From: Pyricularia pennisetigena
Taxonomy: Eukaryota; Ascomycota; Sordariomycetes; Magnaporthales; Pyriculariaceae
Reading direction: 5' to 3'
Length of the DNA: 64,000 nucleotides
Assembly (NCBI RefSeq): GCF_004337985.1
Contig: NC_043744.1
Location: 6,089,189 to 6,153,188, forward strand
The notes below the pieces were generated by a model that saw nothing but the letters and a program-made list of their open reading frames with translations, searched no databases and was not told where the DNA came from. The translations under genes were made by a program, and so were the position numbers. Below, in pieces: positions 21,634 to 33,669 of this stretch. The first letter of the stretch is position 1. Each line of letters opens with the position of its first letter.

Positions 21634-22213
21634 TGGTAATTATATGCGTTATTAAGCATGTAATGGGTCCACTTTTATTCGTGTATAAGCCACAATAGAT
21701 AGTCCCGAAGTGGGGCTGTCGGGGTTGTCGGATTTTCTATTATATTTTATGTGTTGCAGGAGTTGCGATTCAAAGTCAGCGAATGGGGTTTCACCCTGTA
21801 CCGGGTTGAATACCCACCCTGCACTTACGAATCAGCCACCCTGTACCGGGTTAAGAATCTCACCAAATTAGCAAATCAGTGCGAACCCAGAAATGGTTTA
21901 CATAAAAATGAGGGTATTTTTTCAACAACGCATACAAAATAATTTTTCGGAAAATCGTGTGCGGCACCGGAACGCTTTGCGGGGTGCGGACCCCGACTTT
22001 AATGTTGGAGAGTAGGTAAGGGACACATAGCAAAATCTCCCCCACCAATGAATCAAATCTATTAATCCCAAAATTAGTGAACCACTTTAGTGAACATTTT
22101 AAGTGTATTTAGTGCATTTAAGCCCTGCAATTACAGGCCTTTATAGCGCAACTAACACCACGCCGCACCTAGGCTAATGCCTACAACCTAGTTAGCAACC
22201 CATATTATTAACA
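21634..22213 (+). repeat. Solo Copia-1 LTR (copy B)
   Basis: 580 bp, TGGTAATTATATGCG...CATATTATTAACA, with the perfect 5-bp duplication GATAT (21629-21633, 22214-22218) and no internal sequence. Confidence 0.87.
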
Positions 22214-22218
22214 GATAT

Positions 22219-23540
22219 GTTAATAAAACCACGGTTAAACGAACACTTATTAGTAAATAGAAATACGGCAACCAGTTATACGAAGCTTACAAATTGGTAC
22301 CAGGAAAAATCAAATTGCGCGCACGAAGGCTTATCCTATTGGACGTTTAAACGCTGGAATCCGGTTTATATTATTGTTCAAGATTCAAATTTGATATTTT
22401 CCTATCGGAAAAACCAAAAATTTGAAAATTGGACGAATTTAGTTCATTTATATCAAAAAATGAAATTGTACGTTATTATGCGACGGTTATATAGCTTTTA
22501 TCAAAACGAGTAACAATTGCAAAAATGGCAATAATAAACAATACGCCAAATAAGCGCGACGAGCACAACCACGAGCTCGAGGAGTAATAGTTACTTATAG
22601 CGAAGTTATTGGGTATTTTTACCTCGATTAAGATGATCGAAACGAGTGGGATTAGCGATATACAATGGTTAAAATATATCGACCCGCACGTAAAGGATTA
22701 ACCACCGCCTAATTTCTAACAATTATTGGACCCCCAAATGGCCGTAAGATATTTTATGCAAACTTATTTCATAATTTTCGTTAGTAAACGCAAAACCCAG
22801 GGTGCGGCAGTATATAATTTTAAATAAAAATTGCGCGACCGATATTGAAAAGAATTTACAAATTGGATGAATCATTTGTTCAACCAAACAACGTGCGAAG
22901 TCCGCAAAACGTACGTTGATTTGTTGAAAAGAATGTACGGATTTATCCCAGGAAAAGAATTGACGATAAATCCGTCCAATCTGTTAAAAATAAAACCGAT
23001 TAACGAAAAAATAAATTAACAAAAAATGTATAAAGGAAGGCCAACGTGCGACGACGATATTTATTCCCCAATAAACTGTGTATTAGTTTGTTGAATAAAT
23101 TGAATAGCCAAGTTATGTTACAAAATTAATACGTGCGAAAAACACGCCGAATGTTATCCCAAATATAGCAAACGCGTACGATTCAGGAAAAGGTATTTCT
23201 GGTATTCCGGGAAACAGATAAACGCACGAGGTTTACATTTACGCACAATTCATTTATTATAAAAGAATAACGAAAACCAGCGTGCGATAAATTAAAGGCG
23301 AGGAATACTTTAATACGAATCACCACCCGTGCGACCAAAATTAAACGAACTTAAAAACCTTATAATAGTAGACCGTTTTATTAGAATATGGAAAATAACG
23401 GATAATTAGATAAAAAACTGTACAATATATTCCTAGATAAAACCCAAATTCTCATTTAAACGTGCAATAAAAAAGGGATTATAGTTAACCAATACCTGGC
23501 CATTTTCCCTCAAATCCAAATACACCGCGCGCGCGTTTAA
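22219..23540 (+). pseudogene. Unidentified degraded coding element, left part
   Basis: The longest surviving frame (22217-22513, 98 codons) is rich in Trp and Tyr: LTNWYQEKSNCAHEG..., then WTNLVHLYQKMK. Later frames give a Cys-bearing stretch (INTCEKHAECYPKY near 23120-23170) and a basic YWYSGKQINARG-like tract. I do not recognise the family. It resumes after Copia-1 at 31358. It may be a DNA transposon protein, but no catalytic motif can be named. Confidence 0.35.
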
Positions 23541-24100
23541 AATTAATTATATGCGTTATTTAGCATGTAATGGATAGACTTTTGTTTTTATATGAGCCAT
23601 AATAGATAGCGCCGAAATGGCGCTGTTGGGGCTGTCGGATTTTCCGCTATATTTTGTGTATTGCAAGAGTTGCGATTCAAAGTGTCAGCGAGTGGGGTTT
23701 TACCCTGTGCCGGGTTTATTACCCACCCTGGACTTACGAGTCAGCTACCCTGTACCGGGTTAAAATTCTCACTAAATCAGCAAATAAGTCCGAACCCAGA
23801 GATGGTTTGTATGGAAATGAAGGTGTTTTTTCAACAACGTATACATAATAATTTTTTCGGAAAATCGTGTGCGGCACCGGAACGCTTTCTGGGGTGCGGA
23901 CCCCCATTTCGATTTCGATAATGTGTAATGGAGATAAAGCAAAATCTCCCCCACCAATGAATTAAATCTATTAATCCCAAAATTTAGTAAGTAATTTAAT
24001 TTATTTAAACCCTATAATTACAAGCTTTTACAGCGCAAATAATACCACGCCGCACCTAAGTTAATGCCTAAACCCCTATTAGCAACCTATATTATTAAAA
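23541..24100 (+). repeat. Copia-1 5' LTR (copy C)
   Basis: It runs from TTAATTATATGCG to AACCTATATTATTAA. It contains the motif CCCTGTACCGGGTT in two copies (one reading CCCTGTGCCGGGTT), a feature of all LTR1 copies. Confidence 0.85.
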
Positions 24101-24114
24101 GGTTATAAGCCCGG
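24101..24114 (+). other. Copia-1 primer binding site (half-tRNA type)
   Basis: GGTTATAAGCCCGG lies directly after the LTR, and again at 48519-48532 in another copy. Allowing one TpG to TpA change, its complement is CCGGGCTCATAACC, the anticodon arm (CAU) of the eukaryotic initiator tRNA-Met. Internal cleavage of this tRNA to prime synthesis is known for Drosophila copia. Confidence 0.65.
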
Positions 24115-24569
24115 AAAGGTTTTAGTTTGTGCACCAAAGTGCATTTTGAATCGCCGGAAAGCCTAATGTTTGGGATTTATTTTGGTTATTGTCGCATTTT
24201 TATAACACGTATATTGACGAAGATATTGCTGTTTTTGTATAAAATTGCTTGTTTTAGGCGCTAATTTAGCATTTAGCCCCCTGTATTTACAATGGGGATC
24301 GCTAAAAATTAGCGTTCGATTTAGGCCCTTTTAGGTATTGTAGCGATCGCTTGGATTGCAAATCCAAAATTTTTTTGGTGTGGTTTTTGTGGATCGTGCA
24401 CGCCATTGTAATTGGCTTAAAATTTTAATAGGATTTACGCTAGCGAGTTAGGGCCAAAAACCCCTGTATTCGTTCTCAATAATCCAGAAAATTCTATTGC
24501 GTTTAATAGGGTTTACAACAGCCCACAAACCCATTAACGGAATTACGTTAATTGGTTCGCTAGCCTGTA

Positions 24570-24665
24570 CGATATTTGCACGCTACCCTGCACAATATCT
24601 GCACCCTACCCTGCACGATATCTGCACGTTACCCTGCACGATACCCTGCAGATTACCCTGCACCC
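24570..24665 (+). repeat. Minisatellite in the Copia-1 leader
   Basis: About four to five tandem units around TACCCTGCACGATATCTGCACG, followed by shorter TACCCTGCA units. The copy at 48970-49015 has only about three short units, so the array varies in length. Confidence 0.7.
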
Positions 24666-24943
24666 ATTTAACGAATTAAATTCGTTACGTGCACCTGGAT
24701 TAGTGCAAATACCAGGGCACCCATTAATTCCGGATTTCAGGGATTCCAACCCTGTATTTTAATGGATTTCGACCATTGAAAACAACAATACACCCTATAA
24801 TTGGTAATTACATGCCTTAACCCGTTCGAACGCAAACGGTATAGCAAATCCTCAATTTAATAGGGCTTTTACTTTAAGCGACTAGTTTAATTGATTATAG
24901 TTATAAATTAGCGAATTGCAATTATAATTTAAGTTACACTATA

Positions 24944-25940
24944 ATGGAAAACAGCCCTATATCGGGCCTTCCAGGCCCAATTCCAACAAATAAGGGGCCT
25001 AGACCCAGCCTAAACGAAGTTTTAACCGGTAAACTACAGGCCTAAAACCTACAATTAAAAGCGTTAACTACGCAAATGGATTAATTTCAAAGGATAATTT
25101 AACAATTAATCACCCTATAAACCCTAAGAAGTGGTAAATCCACTAACTTTAGTGGTTTTACGGGGCCTAATATCCCTATTTTGGAAGCTAAACCCGCTAC
25201 CGCACCCTTGAATCCACCTGGTAACCTAATTTTAAATAACAGGATAGGTAAAAAACTATCGAAATGGGTATTTTCCTTCCCCGAAAATTGTAAATCAATA
25301 GGGGTTAATAATTACAATTTGTGAAAATAGGCGTTAATAATCTAATTCAAAGCTAAGAAAGCAGCGGAGTTTGTTTCTAACCCTGAAACTGGCCGTGCCC
25401 TGCCGGAAAACGAGCAATTAATCCTATTATTATTTATAAAAAACAGTTTAACCAAAGAACTTTGAAAATCCATTGCATGGTATTCCAGCCCCGTAACGGC
25501 TTGTAAAAGCTTGGAAAATAGATATTCCGTTAGACCCGATATAAGGCCAAAGTCGCTATATCGGGAATTCCACGGTTAAAATTTTTCGAAATTTAAAGGA
25601 TCGATACCTAAATTTAACAACCGTTTTAACTCACTGGTAGCTAAATTAGCGAATCCTAACGTACAAATTAACCCCGTAAATGTACGAAATAAATATTTAC
25701 GGGCCTTGGAGGGGATATTCCCTATTAAGACCGAACGCCAACGCAATACCTAGAGGGCCCCGCAGGCTATAAGCCAAAATTTGGAAAGGTTTAATTTGCA
25801 ATACCTTATGGCGGATTTTATATCCGAAAATTCGATTTCAGGCTTTATAACGGTTAACGCTGCTAGTTATAGATTTAAAGGCGAAAAGTCTGGTAAAAAG
25901 GACGATAAAAAGGGCGCTAAAAAGGGAAATAATGGCCGGT
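24944..25940 (+). pseudogene. Copia-1 gag relic
   Basis: The start ATGGAAAACAGCCC at 24944 is matched by ATGGAAGACAGCC at 49294. The frame runs through a Pro-rich start (GLPGPIPTNKGPRPS), a helical middle, the block WSRRNLIYREFH in better copies, and a Lys-rich tail (about 25870-25930). No CCHC knuckle is seen; the basic tail may bind RNA instead. Stops occur at former CAA/CAG codons. Confidence 0.7.
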
Positions 25941-26289
25941 AAAATACCTTTAAATTACGAAAAAAGGGTAATAAAAACTTTAGTTCGGATTCTGCTTTTG
26001 CAAAAAATATTAAATCCTTCAAATCCAGCTAATTTAACTGGAACGTTTATAATCTCCATAAATTGCGAGTTATTTACGGGCTTAATCTCAGGTTACGTTA
26101 ACGAATACGTAACGTATAACGCGCTGGAACATGTGGTTAATTCCGCTATTAGCGGAATTATAAAATTACGTTCGAAATCGGATTCGGAACCCGATAATAC
26201 CGGTAAAACGTTATAACCACAGGCTTTAACAGCTAATTTTAGGGCTAGACCGAAGATTGGACGCGGCGTAAAAGGGACTCCCAAGCTTT

Positions 26290-28010
26290 GGAAGTTAAGT
26301 TACCCTATCCTGTACGATAAAGGTAGCATGCACTATATTTTTGCAAATAAAAGTTTTTTACAGATTATAACCACGGTTTTACAGTCAAACTCGGTATGGG
26401 AGGAGGCCCAGCTAGGTTTATAGGTACCGGAACTGAGAAAATACAGGTTGTTACGGCCAAAAAGCTATCGAATTTAAAGAAATTACGTTAAATAACGTTC
26501 TATATATGCCCTCGTTTGGAATAAATATCGTTCATAGCTTTATACACTATAATGTAGGGGGCGTATTATTAAAGGATACTTTGTACGATAAATATTGCAA
26601 GGCGTCGGGACGCCTAAATACTGCTAAATATTTGTTTTATTTAAAGGTTAAAGGGTGCAATGTTTTTATTCGAAATAACGTTGTTTTGAATTACGCCTAT
26701 ATAATAGGTGAATATAACACCGCTTTTAATATGGCCTTACAAAGGGTTACAAAAGGCTACGCAGCGCCGTTGGAAAGAAAACTAAATAATGTAGATCCCA
26801 AAAATTATAAAAACTATAAACTTTACACCGATTCGGAACCGGAAGAAAATACGGTAACGGAAAAGTTAAATCCCTAATAAAAAACGGAAATAACTGTAAA
26901 TTCACCTATAACGCAAAGATTTAGCGGTGAAAACCGTGAAAATCCACGTGAAACTAGGCACCGTGGGCCCAGCAAACCGCTAAATAACCCTTTTATACAA
27001 CCTAATATAAAAGGGTCTATTTCCGAAAAAAGGGGGTTTTCTTTATAAAAAATCCGTTGTTAAAACCTTTTTTATTATCGGATTCAAAGCAAGACCCTGT
27101 AAACTACCTCCCTTTAGGGTTGAAACGAATTACGGACGGCTGGTTAACCCCTAAAAGAAACGGAATCACAGGTAATTGAACGAAATGCAGGCCCAAAAAA
27201 CCCTGTTATAACACAGGCGTTTAGGGCATATAGGGTTATTATTATTAAAAATACCGCTAAACTTACAAAAGGTTTACCTAATTTCGACAGTATAAAGGCC
27301 ATTACCTATATTGTTTGCGTTAAAACCATTTCTATTAAACGTATAAATAAGATCGTACTCCCTACACCCCCTAATATTTTCGATTTTATAAAGGGTGATA
27401 TAATGACCTTTAAACCTAATTTTCATAACAAAAAGCCCGTATTTCTGTTATTAATGGACCGAAGATTACGTTTTCGGTGGTTAATCCTATTAGTAAGTTA
27501 AGCCGGACCTACGGTTTTAATGGCTATTTAGGGTTCTTTTAGGGTTTTAAAAGCTACGTACGGGCCTTACCCCTTAAACTTTTATTTTATTGGGGGGTAC
27601 GAGGTTAATAGAAACCTTTGAAATTGGCTTATACGTTAAAGTGTTAATTTTAGCATTTCGAATCTTTATAATTACGGCCAAAACGGATTAACGGAACGGT
27701 CCGTTAAGGTCATTTTGGATACCTTTCGGTTAACGATTATAGCGGCGGGCTTCCCGTTAAAGTTGTAATATTGCTAATTGCCTGCCGTGGTTAATTTAAT
27801 TAACCGCACAGCGGTAATTAAAGGGATTTAACATTTTCCGACAAATCTTACTCCGAATTCCAACCTGGATTATAATATAAGTCCAATTTAGGGTATTTTC
27901 GGGTTATTGGTACTATATACCAGGGTATTATACCGTTGGAAAAACACGAAAAATTTAATGAATTGGTTCCCCGCACCGAAACGGTGAGACTTTCAGCCCA
28001 TTGATCAAAT
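26290..28010 (+). pseudogene. Copia-1 protease and integrase relic
   Basis: The protease motif is seen as YDKGSMHYIFANKSF at about 26305-26350; the better copy at 50630 reads NTGNTHHIFANKQF, matching D-T/S-G-S/C-x-H. It is followed by NVLYMPSFGINIV (about 26495). The integrase core lies at about 27330-28010 with LLMDRRLRFR (first Asp), a GGYEVN block and NGLTERSVKVI with the catalytic Glu. Frameshifts separate the blocks. Confidence 0.7.
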
Positions 28011-28235
28011 TTTGCAGCGTTGGTTTACGCACCCGCTCAACGGGCCGTATACAAAACCTTGACCGTAAAAATTATAAAGGGCTCAACGGCTAAAAGTTTA
28101 GTTATTCCAGGGGAAACGTTAAAGACTTTAAAAGGGAAAAATACAAATTTAAAGGGGGATTTTAATTTTGAACCTGAAAACGAAATTAACAGCATTCCAG
28201 CGAAAATTATCCCGTAAAAAACCCTGAAAAAATAG

Positions 28236-28335
28236 GGCATCTACCACCTGTTACAGGGCATCTACCGCCTAAAGATATAGGGTATTTACCACCTGGTACA
28301 AGGTAATTACCACCGGTTACATGGTATTTCAATCC
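28236..28335 (+). repeat. Coding tandem repeat between integrase and reverse transcriptase
   Basis: Four units of 8 codons, LPPVTGH, LPPKDIGY, LPPGTR-stop, LPPVTWY. The inverted copy (46041-46140) has three and the copy at 55690-55740 none. Confidence 0.75.
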
Positions 28336-28639
28336 TGAAAATACAGTGCCCGCCAAGCTTGCACAGCCTACCGTTCGCCCCCCAAAACCTATAACGGTAA
28401 CGGAACCTAATCCAGTACCTAAAACAACGGAAATTCCGGTGTTTTCAGCGTTTAAAATACAGAATATGGAGGTTAATTCGCAGTTCGAAAACCCAGATCT
28501 AATGGATATAAATTACGTGCATTGTCTTTGTCTTCACGCTAAAAGAAAGCAAACAAAAAGCCCATTAAGGACGGTATACCAAAGAGCTACCAACTGGCCC
28601 TAAATAGCCTTAGAAATGCTAAATGGTTAACTGCTTTAA

Positions 28640-30125
28640 TGTTTAAGTTCAACCTAATCGTTATTGCAAAAACTTTCCGTTTTATCCCCAAAATTAAAAT
28701 ACCTGCAGGCCGTAAACTCGTTTCTACACGGTATTAAAATTAAAAAAGAATAAAAATAATAAGCCTATAACATATAAAGCTAAGTTTGTTATTAGGGGAT
28801 TTTTACAGGTCGAAGGCCTTAATTATTTCCAGCGTTTTGTTAGCATTAGTATACCACCTACGTGGCGTATATTTTTAATTATAATTAATGCATAAAATTG
28901 GGAAATAGAACAAATCGATTCTATCGGTGCGCTTTTAAATAATGATTTTACCGATGTAAATATATATTCGCAAACTCTAAACGGTTTTAACGAATAGGCC
29001 AAATTTGGTAATTTTACCACCGCTAAAACTTTAGTGGAAATGGGTTATAATCCGAAAGAATTGTAGGTTATAGAGCTGGAGAAGGCGTTATACGGATTGA
29101 AACAGGGTCCAAAGAAATGGCAAAATAAGCTTAAAACCCCATTTTTTAAAAAAGGTTTTAACCGTTAATCTCCAATCCCGCTGTTTTTTATAACGTTAAA
29201 TCCAAACACTTTATCGTTACGTTTGTAGACGACTTCGTACTAATAGGTCCTGAATTGCAATATATTTAGGATTTATAAACACCTTTTAAATAAGGTAAAC
29301 GCGTTGGAAAACAGGGGCCCTGCAACGTATTTTTTAGCCGTTCAAATGATAAAGGATAGGTTTAAACGCCTACTTGTCTCCGTTAAAATCAGTATATAAA
29401 GGCAACATGAGCAACGTCCGGATTAATTAATTGCAAATATTTATCTATTCCCTTACAACCGGGTATGCTAGAATATAGCGGGGGTAAACCCGTAAATGCG
29501 CTAAAAGTTAAATTATTATCGCGTATTATCGGCACCCTTATGTATTTGATATTATTAACGCGCCCGGATATAGGTTTTACGGTTTAATGGCTTTGACGTT
29601 TTTTAACAAAAGCTATTACGATTTGTTTAACGGCAGTTAAAAACCTATTACGTAATTGAGCGGGTATTAAATCCTTATTCACTTGCTACGGGAATAAAGT
29701 ATTTAAAGCCGAATTACCACCCAATTTTTTAATAAGGGGTTTTCAAAAACCTGAAATTATTGGGTTTTAGGAATAGCAATTTTGCCGGGGCTAGGGAAAA
29801 TTCGAAATCCATTTACGGATATTTGTATACCCTATTTGGGGGCCCTATAACGTGGAAATGCAAAAAGGTTAATATTAAAGCTTTAAGCACTCCCAAAACC
29901 GAAACCGATACCTTAACGGAAACCCTGCGTTTAATACTGTGGTTTAAAAACCTATTTATAGAATTTGGACTACCTATAAAAGGCCCTATTATAATATTTG
30001 GAAATAATACAAATTTTATAGCTAACGTATATAACCTTACGCACCACCAACGTATTAAATGTACGTTATTAAAATTTCATTACGTACTGGAGTTAACTAC
30101 AAAAGGATTAATAACCTTCGAATAA
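28640..30125 (+). pseudogene. Copia-1 reverse transcriptase and RNase H relic
   Basis: Typical RVT_2 blocks in order: GFLQVEGLNYFQ (about 28800-28840), the tract leading to ALYGLKQGPKKWQNKL (about 29085-29130), TFVDDFVLIGP with the catalytic FVDD (about 29218-29250), and the end of RT at TRPDIGFTV (about 29555-29585). RNase H follows in a long open frame, 29760-30125: NFAGARENSKSIYGYLYT, WKCKKVN and STPKTETDTLTE, which match the SDADYAGDxxxRKSTSGY and STTEAEY blocks. About eight stops remain in the RT part. Confidence 0.8.
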
Positions 30126-30526
30126 TTGAAATTAAGACAAATACACGCTAATGGCTTAACAAAACCCTTAACGCTTCCAATTCACAAAGTCTTTTTAAAG
30201 CTTATAGGGCTTAAACCCCTAAAAACCTAGTTTTTACTTATTGAACTTTAGGGCATTACTTAATTAGTTCGAGAGCTAATTACCTATTATATTTCCTTTA
30301 TTTGTAATACTGGATTTTCGGTAGCCCAATACCGCGGGTATTACCAAAATCTACCCTGGGCAGGTTAATTAATAAGCACATTATACTGACTATATACCTT
30401 AAATCACGAAACCTATACCAAAATTTGAATTAAAATTGAAAAAGCTCGTGTTTTGGGCGATTTGCGCATTCGAAATACCCTAAATAATATACCTAATTTG
30501 GACTGTAACCAACGAACAGCTCAATT

Positions 30527-30600
30527 AGCTACCTCGTTTAATAGTTAATTCCGTGGGTTTATATTATGCAAATCGGGGGTTCGAATCCGGGGGTTATTAG
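30527..30600 (+). other. tRNA-like segment in the Copia-1 3' region
   Basis: B box GGTTCGAATCC at 30578-30588 is perfect. An eroded A box (TCGTTTAATAG, 30534-30544) lies 44 bp upstream, exactly the intronless tRNA spacing. The inverted copy keeps a perfect A box. The arms pair only in part, so it is tRNA-derived and not a functional tRNA gene. Confidence 0.55.
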
Positions 30601-30787
30601 AATTCTGGGGGTTTTTTCCAATTCGGGGGTTCGTCCATTTCGGGGTTACCGGTCGGTACAAAGGGCTTAATTATCCAGGAGGTTTATATCGGGAGATTGA
30701 ATCGGGTTAGCACACACGGGGGATCTTTGTTTTTAGGGTTTTATTTTTTTTATAAATCTTTCTTTCCGACTTTATATAAATAATAGC

Positions 30788-31357
30788 AAAAGAAAGGGGG
30801 TTTTAATTATATCCGTTATTTAGCATGTAATGGGTCCACTTTTATTTATTCATAAACCACAATAAATAGTGCCGAAATGGGTTTGTTGGGCCTGTCGGAT
30901 TTTCCGCTATATGTGTCGCAGGAGTTGCGATTCAAAATCAGCGAATGGGGTTTCACCCTGTACCGAATTTAACTCCCGCCCTGCACTTACGAATCAGCTA
31001 CCCTGTACCGGGTTAAAATTTTCACTAAATCAGCAAATTAATGCGAACCCAGAAATGGTTTGTATGGAAATGAAGGTGTTTTTTCAACAACGTATACAAA
31101 ATAATTTTTCGGAAAATCGTGTGCGGCACCCACCGGAACGCTTTTTGGCGTGCGGACCCCCATTTCGATGTCGGAGAGTATATAAGCGAGATAAAATAAA
31201 GTCTCCTCCACCAATGAATTCAATCTATTAATCCCAAAACTTAGTGAATAATTTAATGCATTCAAGCCCTGTAATTACACGCCTTTACAGCGCAGCTAGC
31301 ACCACGCCGCACCTAGGTTAATGCCTAAACCCCTGTTAGCAACCTATATTGTTAATA
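30788..31357 (+). repeat. Copia-1 polypurine tract and 3' LTR (copy D)
   Basis: The polypurine tract AAAAGAAAGGGGG (30788-30800) abuts the LTR, which starts TTTTAATTATATCCG at 30801 and ends ATATTGTTAATA at 31357. The same tract in reverse follows the LTR end at 43624. Confidence 0.85.
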
Positions 31358-32619
31358 ATTATTGGACCAATTTTTCCTGGTTATGTATACGATAGACGAA
31401 ATATATAGTATATTGGATGAACATTCCAACACGGAATTAAATTACGCGCAATATCATATAAATTGGACAATCACCACGTTCGTACGCATAAAATAGGAGA
31501 AGCTAAATAAATGTAATTGAAAAATGTTACAATTGCTTTTGGACGGATTTAGGTTCATACAACCAATATTGGGTAATAAATGTTAAAGAAAACGCCAATT
31601 GTGTAGTACAGTCGTGCGAATATACCGAGGGGTGCCGGAATTCGAACACGTATTAATAATATAAAGGAGAGATGCGAACTAGTATTTTCTAGCCTGCGTA
31701 CATTATTCCAAATGGCAAAAAACCGCACTGGTAAATAATACCTGTTAATTAAAAGGTTATATAGCGCCGATTTCATAGATAGCCGATATTAACGCAACCA
31801 GCAAAAACCGAAAAAGCGCGCGTATGTACGGAGATATAAACAAGGCGGGATATAAAAGGAATACGCCAAATGATTAGGCCTAAAAATTAGTTTCCGTACG
31901 ATAGAGAACATAAATCAATATTAGGACAAAAACGCAAATATTTATTTCGTATATAATAAATAGAATTATCGACTTTGGAAGTGTACCAAAAAGGTAGAGG
32001 AAAACGTACGTTAAAAATACTACCAAACTTGCAATATATTGGGTTAAAAACATAACGATTTTATTCAGTTTTTAACAAATTGGGAAATAGGCAGGCCGTA
32101 ACCGCCCGACGATATAAATAAACTTAACGATAAAAACGCAAAGGGAAATAATAAATACCATTTCGTAAAATTCCTGCAAAACCAGGCGTGCATTTATCGC
32201 GCGACGGGCAAAAGAATATATATAGCAGAACTAATGAAACGGATAAGCCAGTTTATATTATAAAGTTAGTATAACATAATATATTAAAGTGAATTATGGG
32301 ATATAGGGAAGGCACGTTTATCCACAGCCGGAAAATGCCAAGTATTGGTATATTTGAAAAAAAACCCACGCGCGCGCATTAATTGGATACCAGGATTAAC
32401 AAAAGGGAGATTCGGAGCAGGTGAAATCGTGTAAGCCGTTGGAATAATAACGATGGAAAAGGCATTAGGAACAATTACCTATTATATTTTAAATATACAA
32501 ACCCATTCCTATTCTGTTTACACGATATGAGTGAACTTAAAATTTATTTTAATAATGTAAACAACGTTATCAAGCGTAAAAATGCCATTAAAATACTAAT
32601 GGTGAGGAAATGGGAATAT
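31358..32619 (+). pseudogene. Unidentified degraded coding element, right part
   Basis: Continuation of 22219-23540 beyond Copia-1. Frames give CYNCFWTDLGSYNQYWVINVKENANCVVQ (split over 31530-31610), a CEYTEGC block, then PNGK and LLIKRLYSADFID (about 31710-31780), and a basic KKPKKR-like run. The Trp/Tyr/Cys-rich character matches the left part. No family is recognised. It ends where a Copia-2 LTR begins. Confidence 0.35.
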
Positions 32620-33669
32620 TGTTGGAATGGTGGGAATCGCGGTCAAATTAACAATAGAGCGATGAATTACGGGCAGTGCCGCCCAGGCCAACTGCACGTG
32701 ACTCACCCGCCTAATTGCGAGTATAAGACGGAAGGACGTTCAGAAGCTCATCTCAAAACAGTTTCATAAAACATATACAATCAATATCTTTTGATACTCG
32801 TATAATAACGATCTCTTAATCGATCGACACTACGAAAAACCTACTAACACTAATTAATATAATTTAGGTAATATAGAAAAGCAAAATAAAAGGATTAAAC
32901 GTTAATACCGTTATTTTACGAAAGTTTAAAATCAATAGGATATCCTAAATAAGGTTTAAAAAAGCCGTCCTAACCCGTTAGGATCTTTATACCGTACGGG
33001 TAACGCCTTTACAAAACGTTACGTGAAAAAATGGAAACAATAACCGTTATTTTACGATTATTTAAAGGTTTTTAAATTTACCGTTTAGGCAGATTACCTC
33101 ATAAACTAATAAAAAATAATAAAAAGGTGTGTTATTTGCTAAAATATGATAAAAGAAACGCGGAAACCGGTTCCTAGGTTAACGACGAGCGCTATGATAG
33201 GGTACGAACCCTTTTCGACAATATGTTGTCGAAATTCCAAATATTTTTATCGATAAAAGAACGGATCGACGCGGAATTCCTGTACGTATTTTCCCATACA
33301 CTCCCGAAAAGCCGGGAAAGGGTTTCAATAGCTCGAAAGGAAATATAGATCTTTATACTATTTAGCCGATCTAGGGAGGGCGAACGCGGGAAAACACTAT
33401 TAACCACGTATTAGCAAAATTTCGAAAAATAGATTGGAAATTATTTTATAACTTGTTATTATTTAATCCATAAAGCTTCAAAAGCATATTTGGAAATTTA
33501 TGAGGTTATTTTACCGGGTTAAAAAAATGAAAAAAACGGTTACCGATTTACCGATATGGTAAATTGGAATTACAGAATATTTATATAAATAATTCCATTA
33601 CCTGATAATTAAAACTTCCAAACGACAGTGCGGAAAATTAAAAATCCGCAAAAGGTAATTCCAAAGGAA

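Larger units (their letters stand above)
23541..31357 (+). mobile_element. Copia-1, full-length Ty1/copia retrotransposon (inactive)
   Basis: About 7.8 kb with LTRs of about 560 bp in the same orientation, a primer binding site, gag, protease, integrase, reverse transcriptase, RNase H and a polypurine tract, in Ty1/copia order. Every domain is broken by stops. It sits inside the unidentified element at 22219-23540/31358-32619. A 5-bp target duplication is not visible (TTTAA against ATTAT). Confidence 0.88.
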
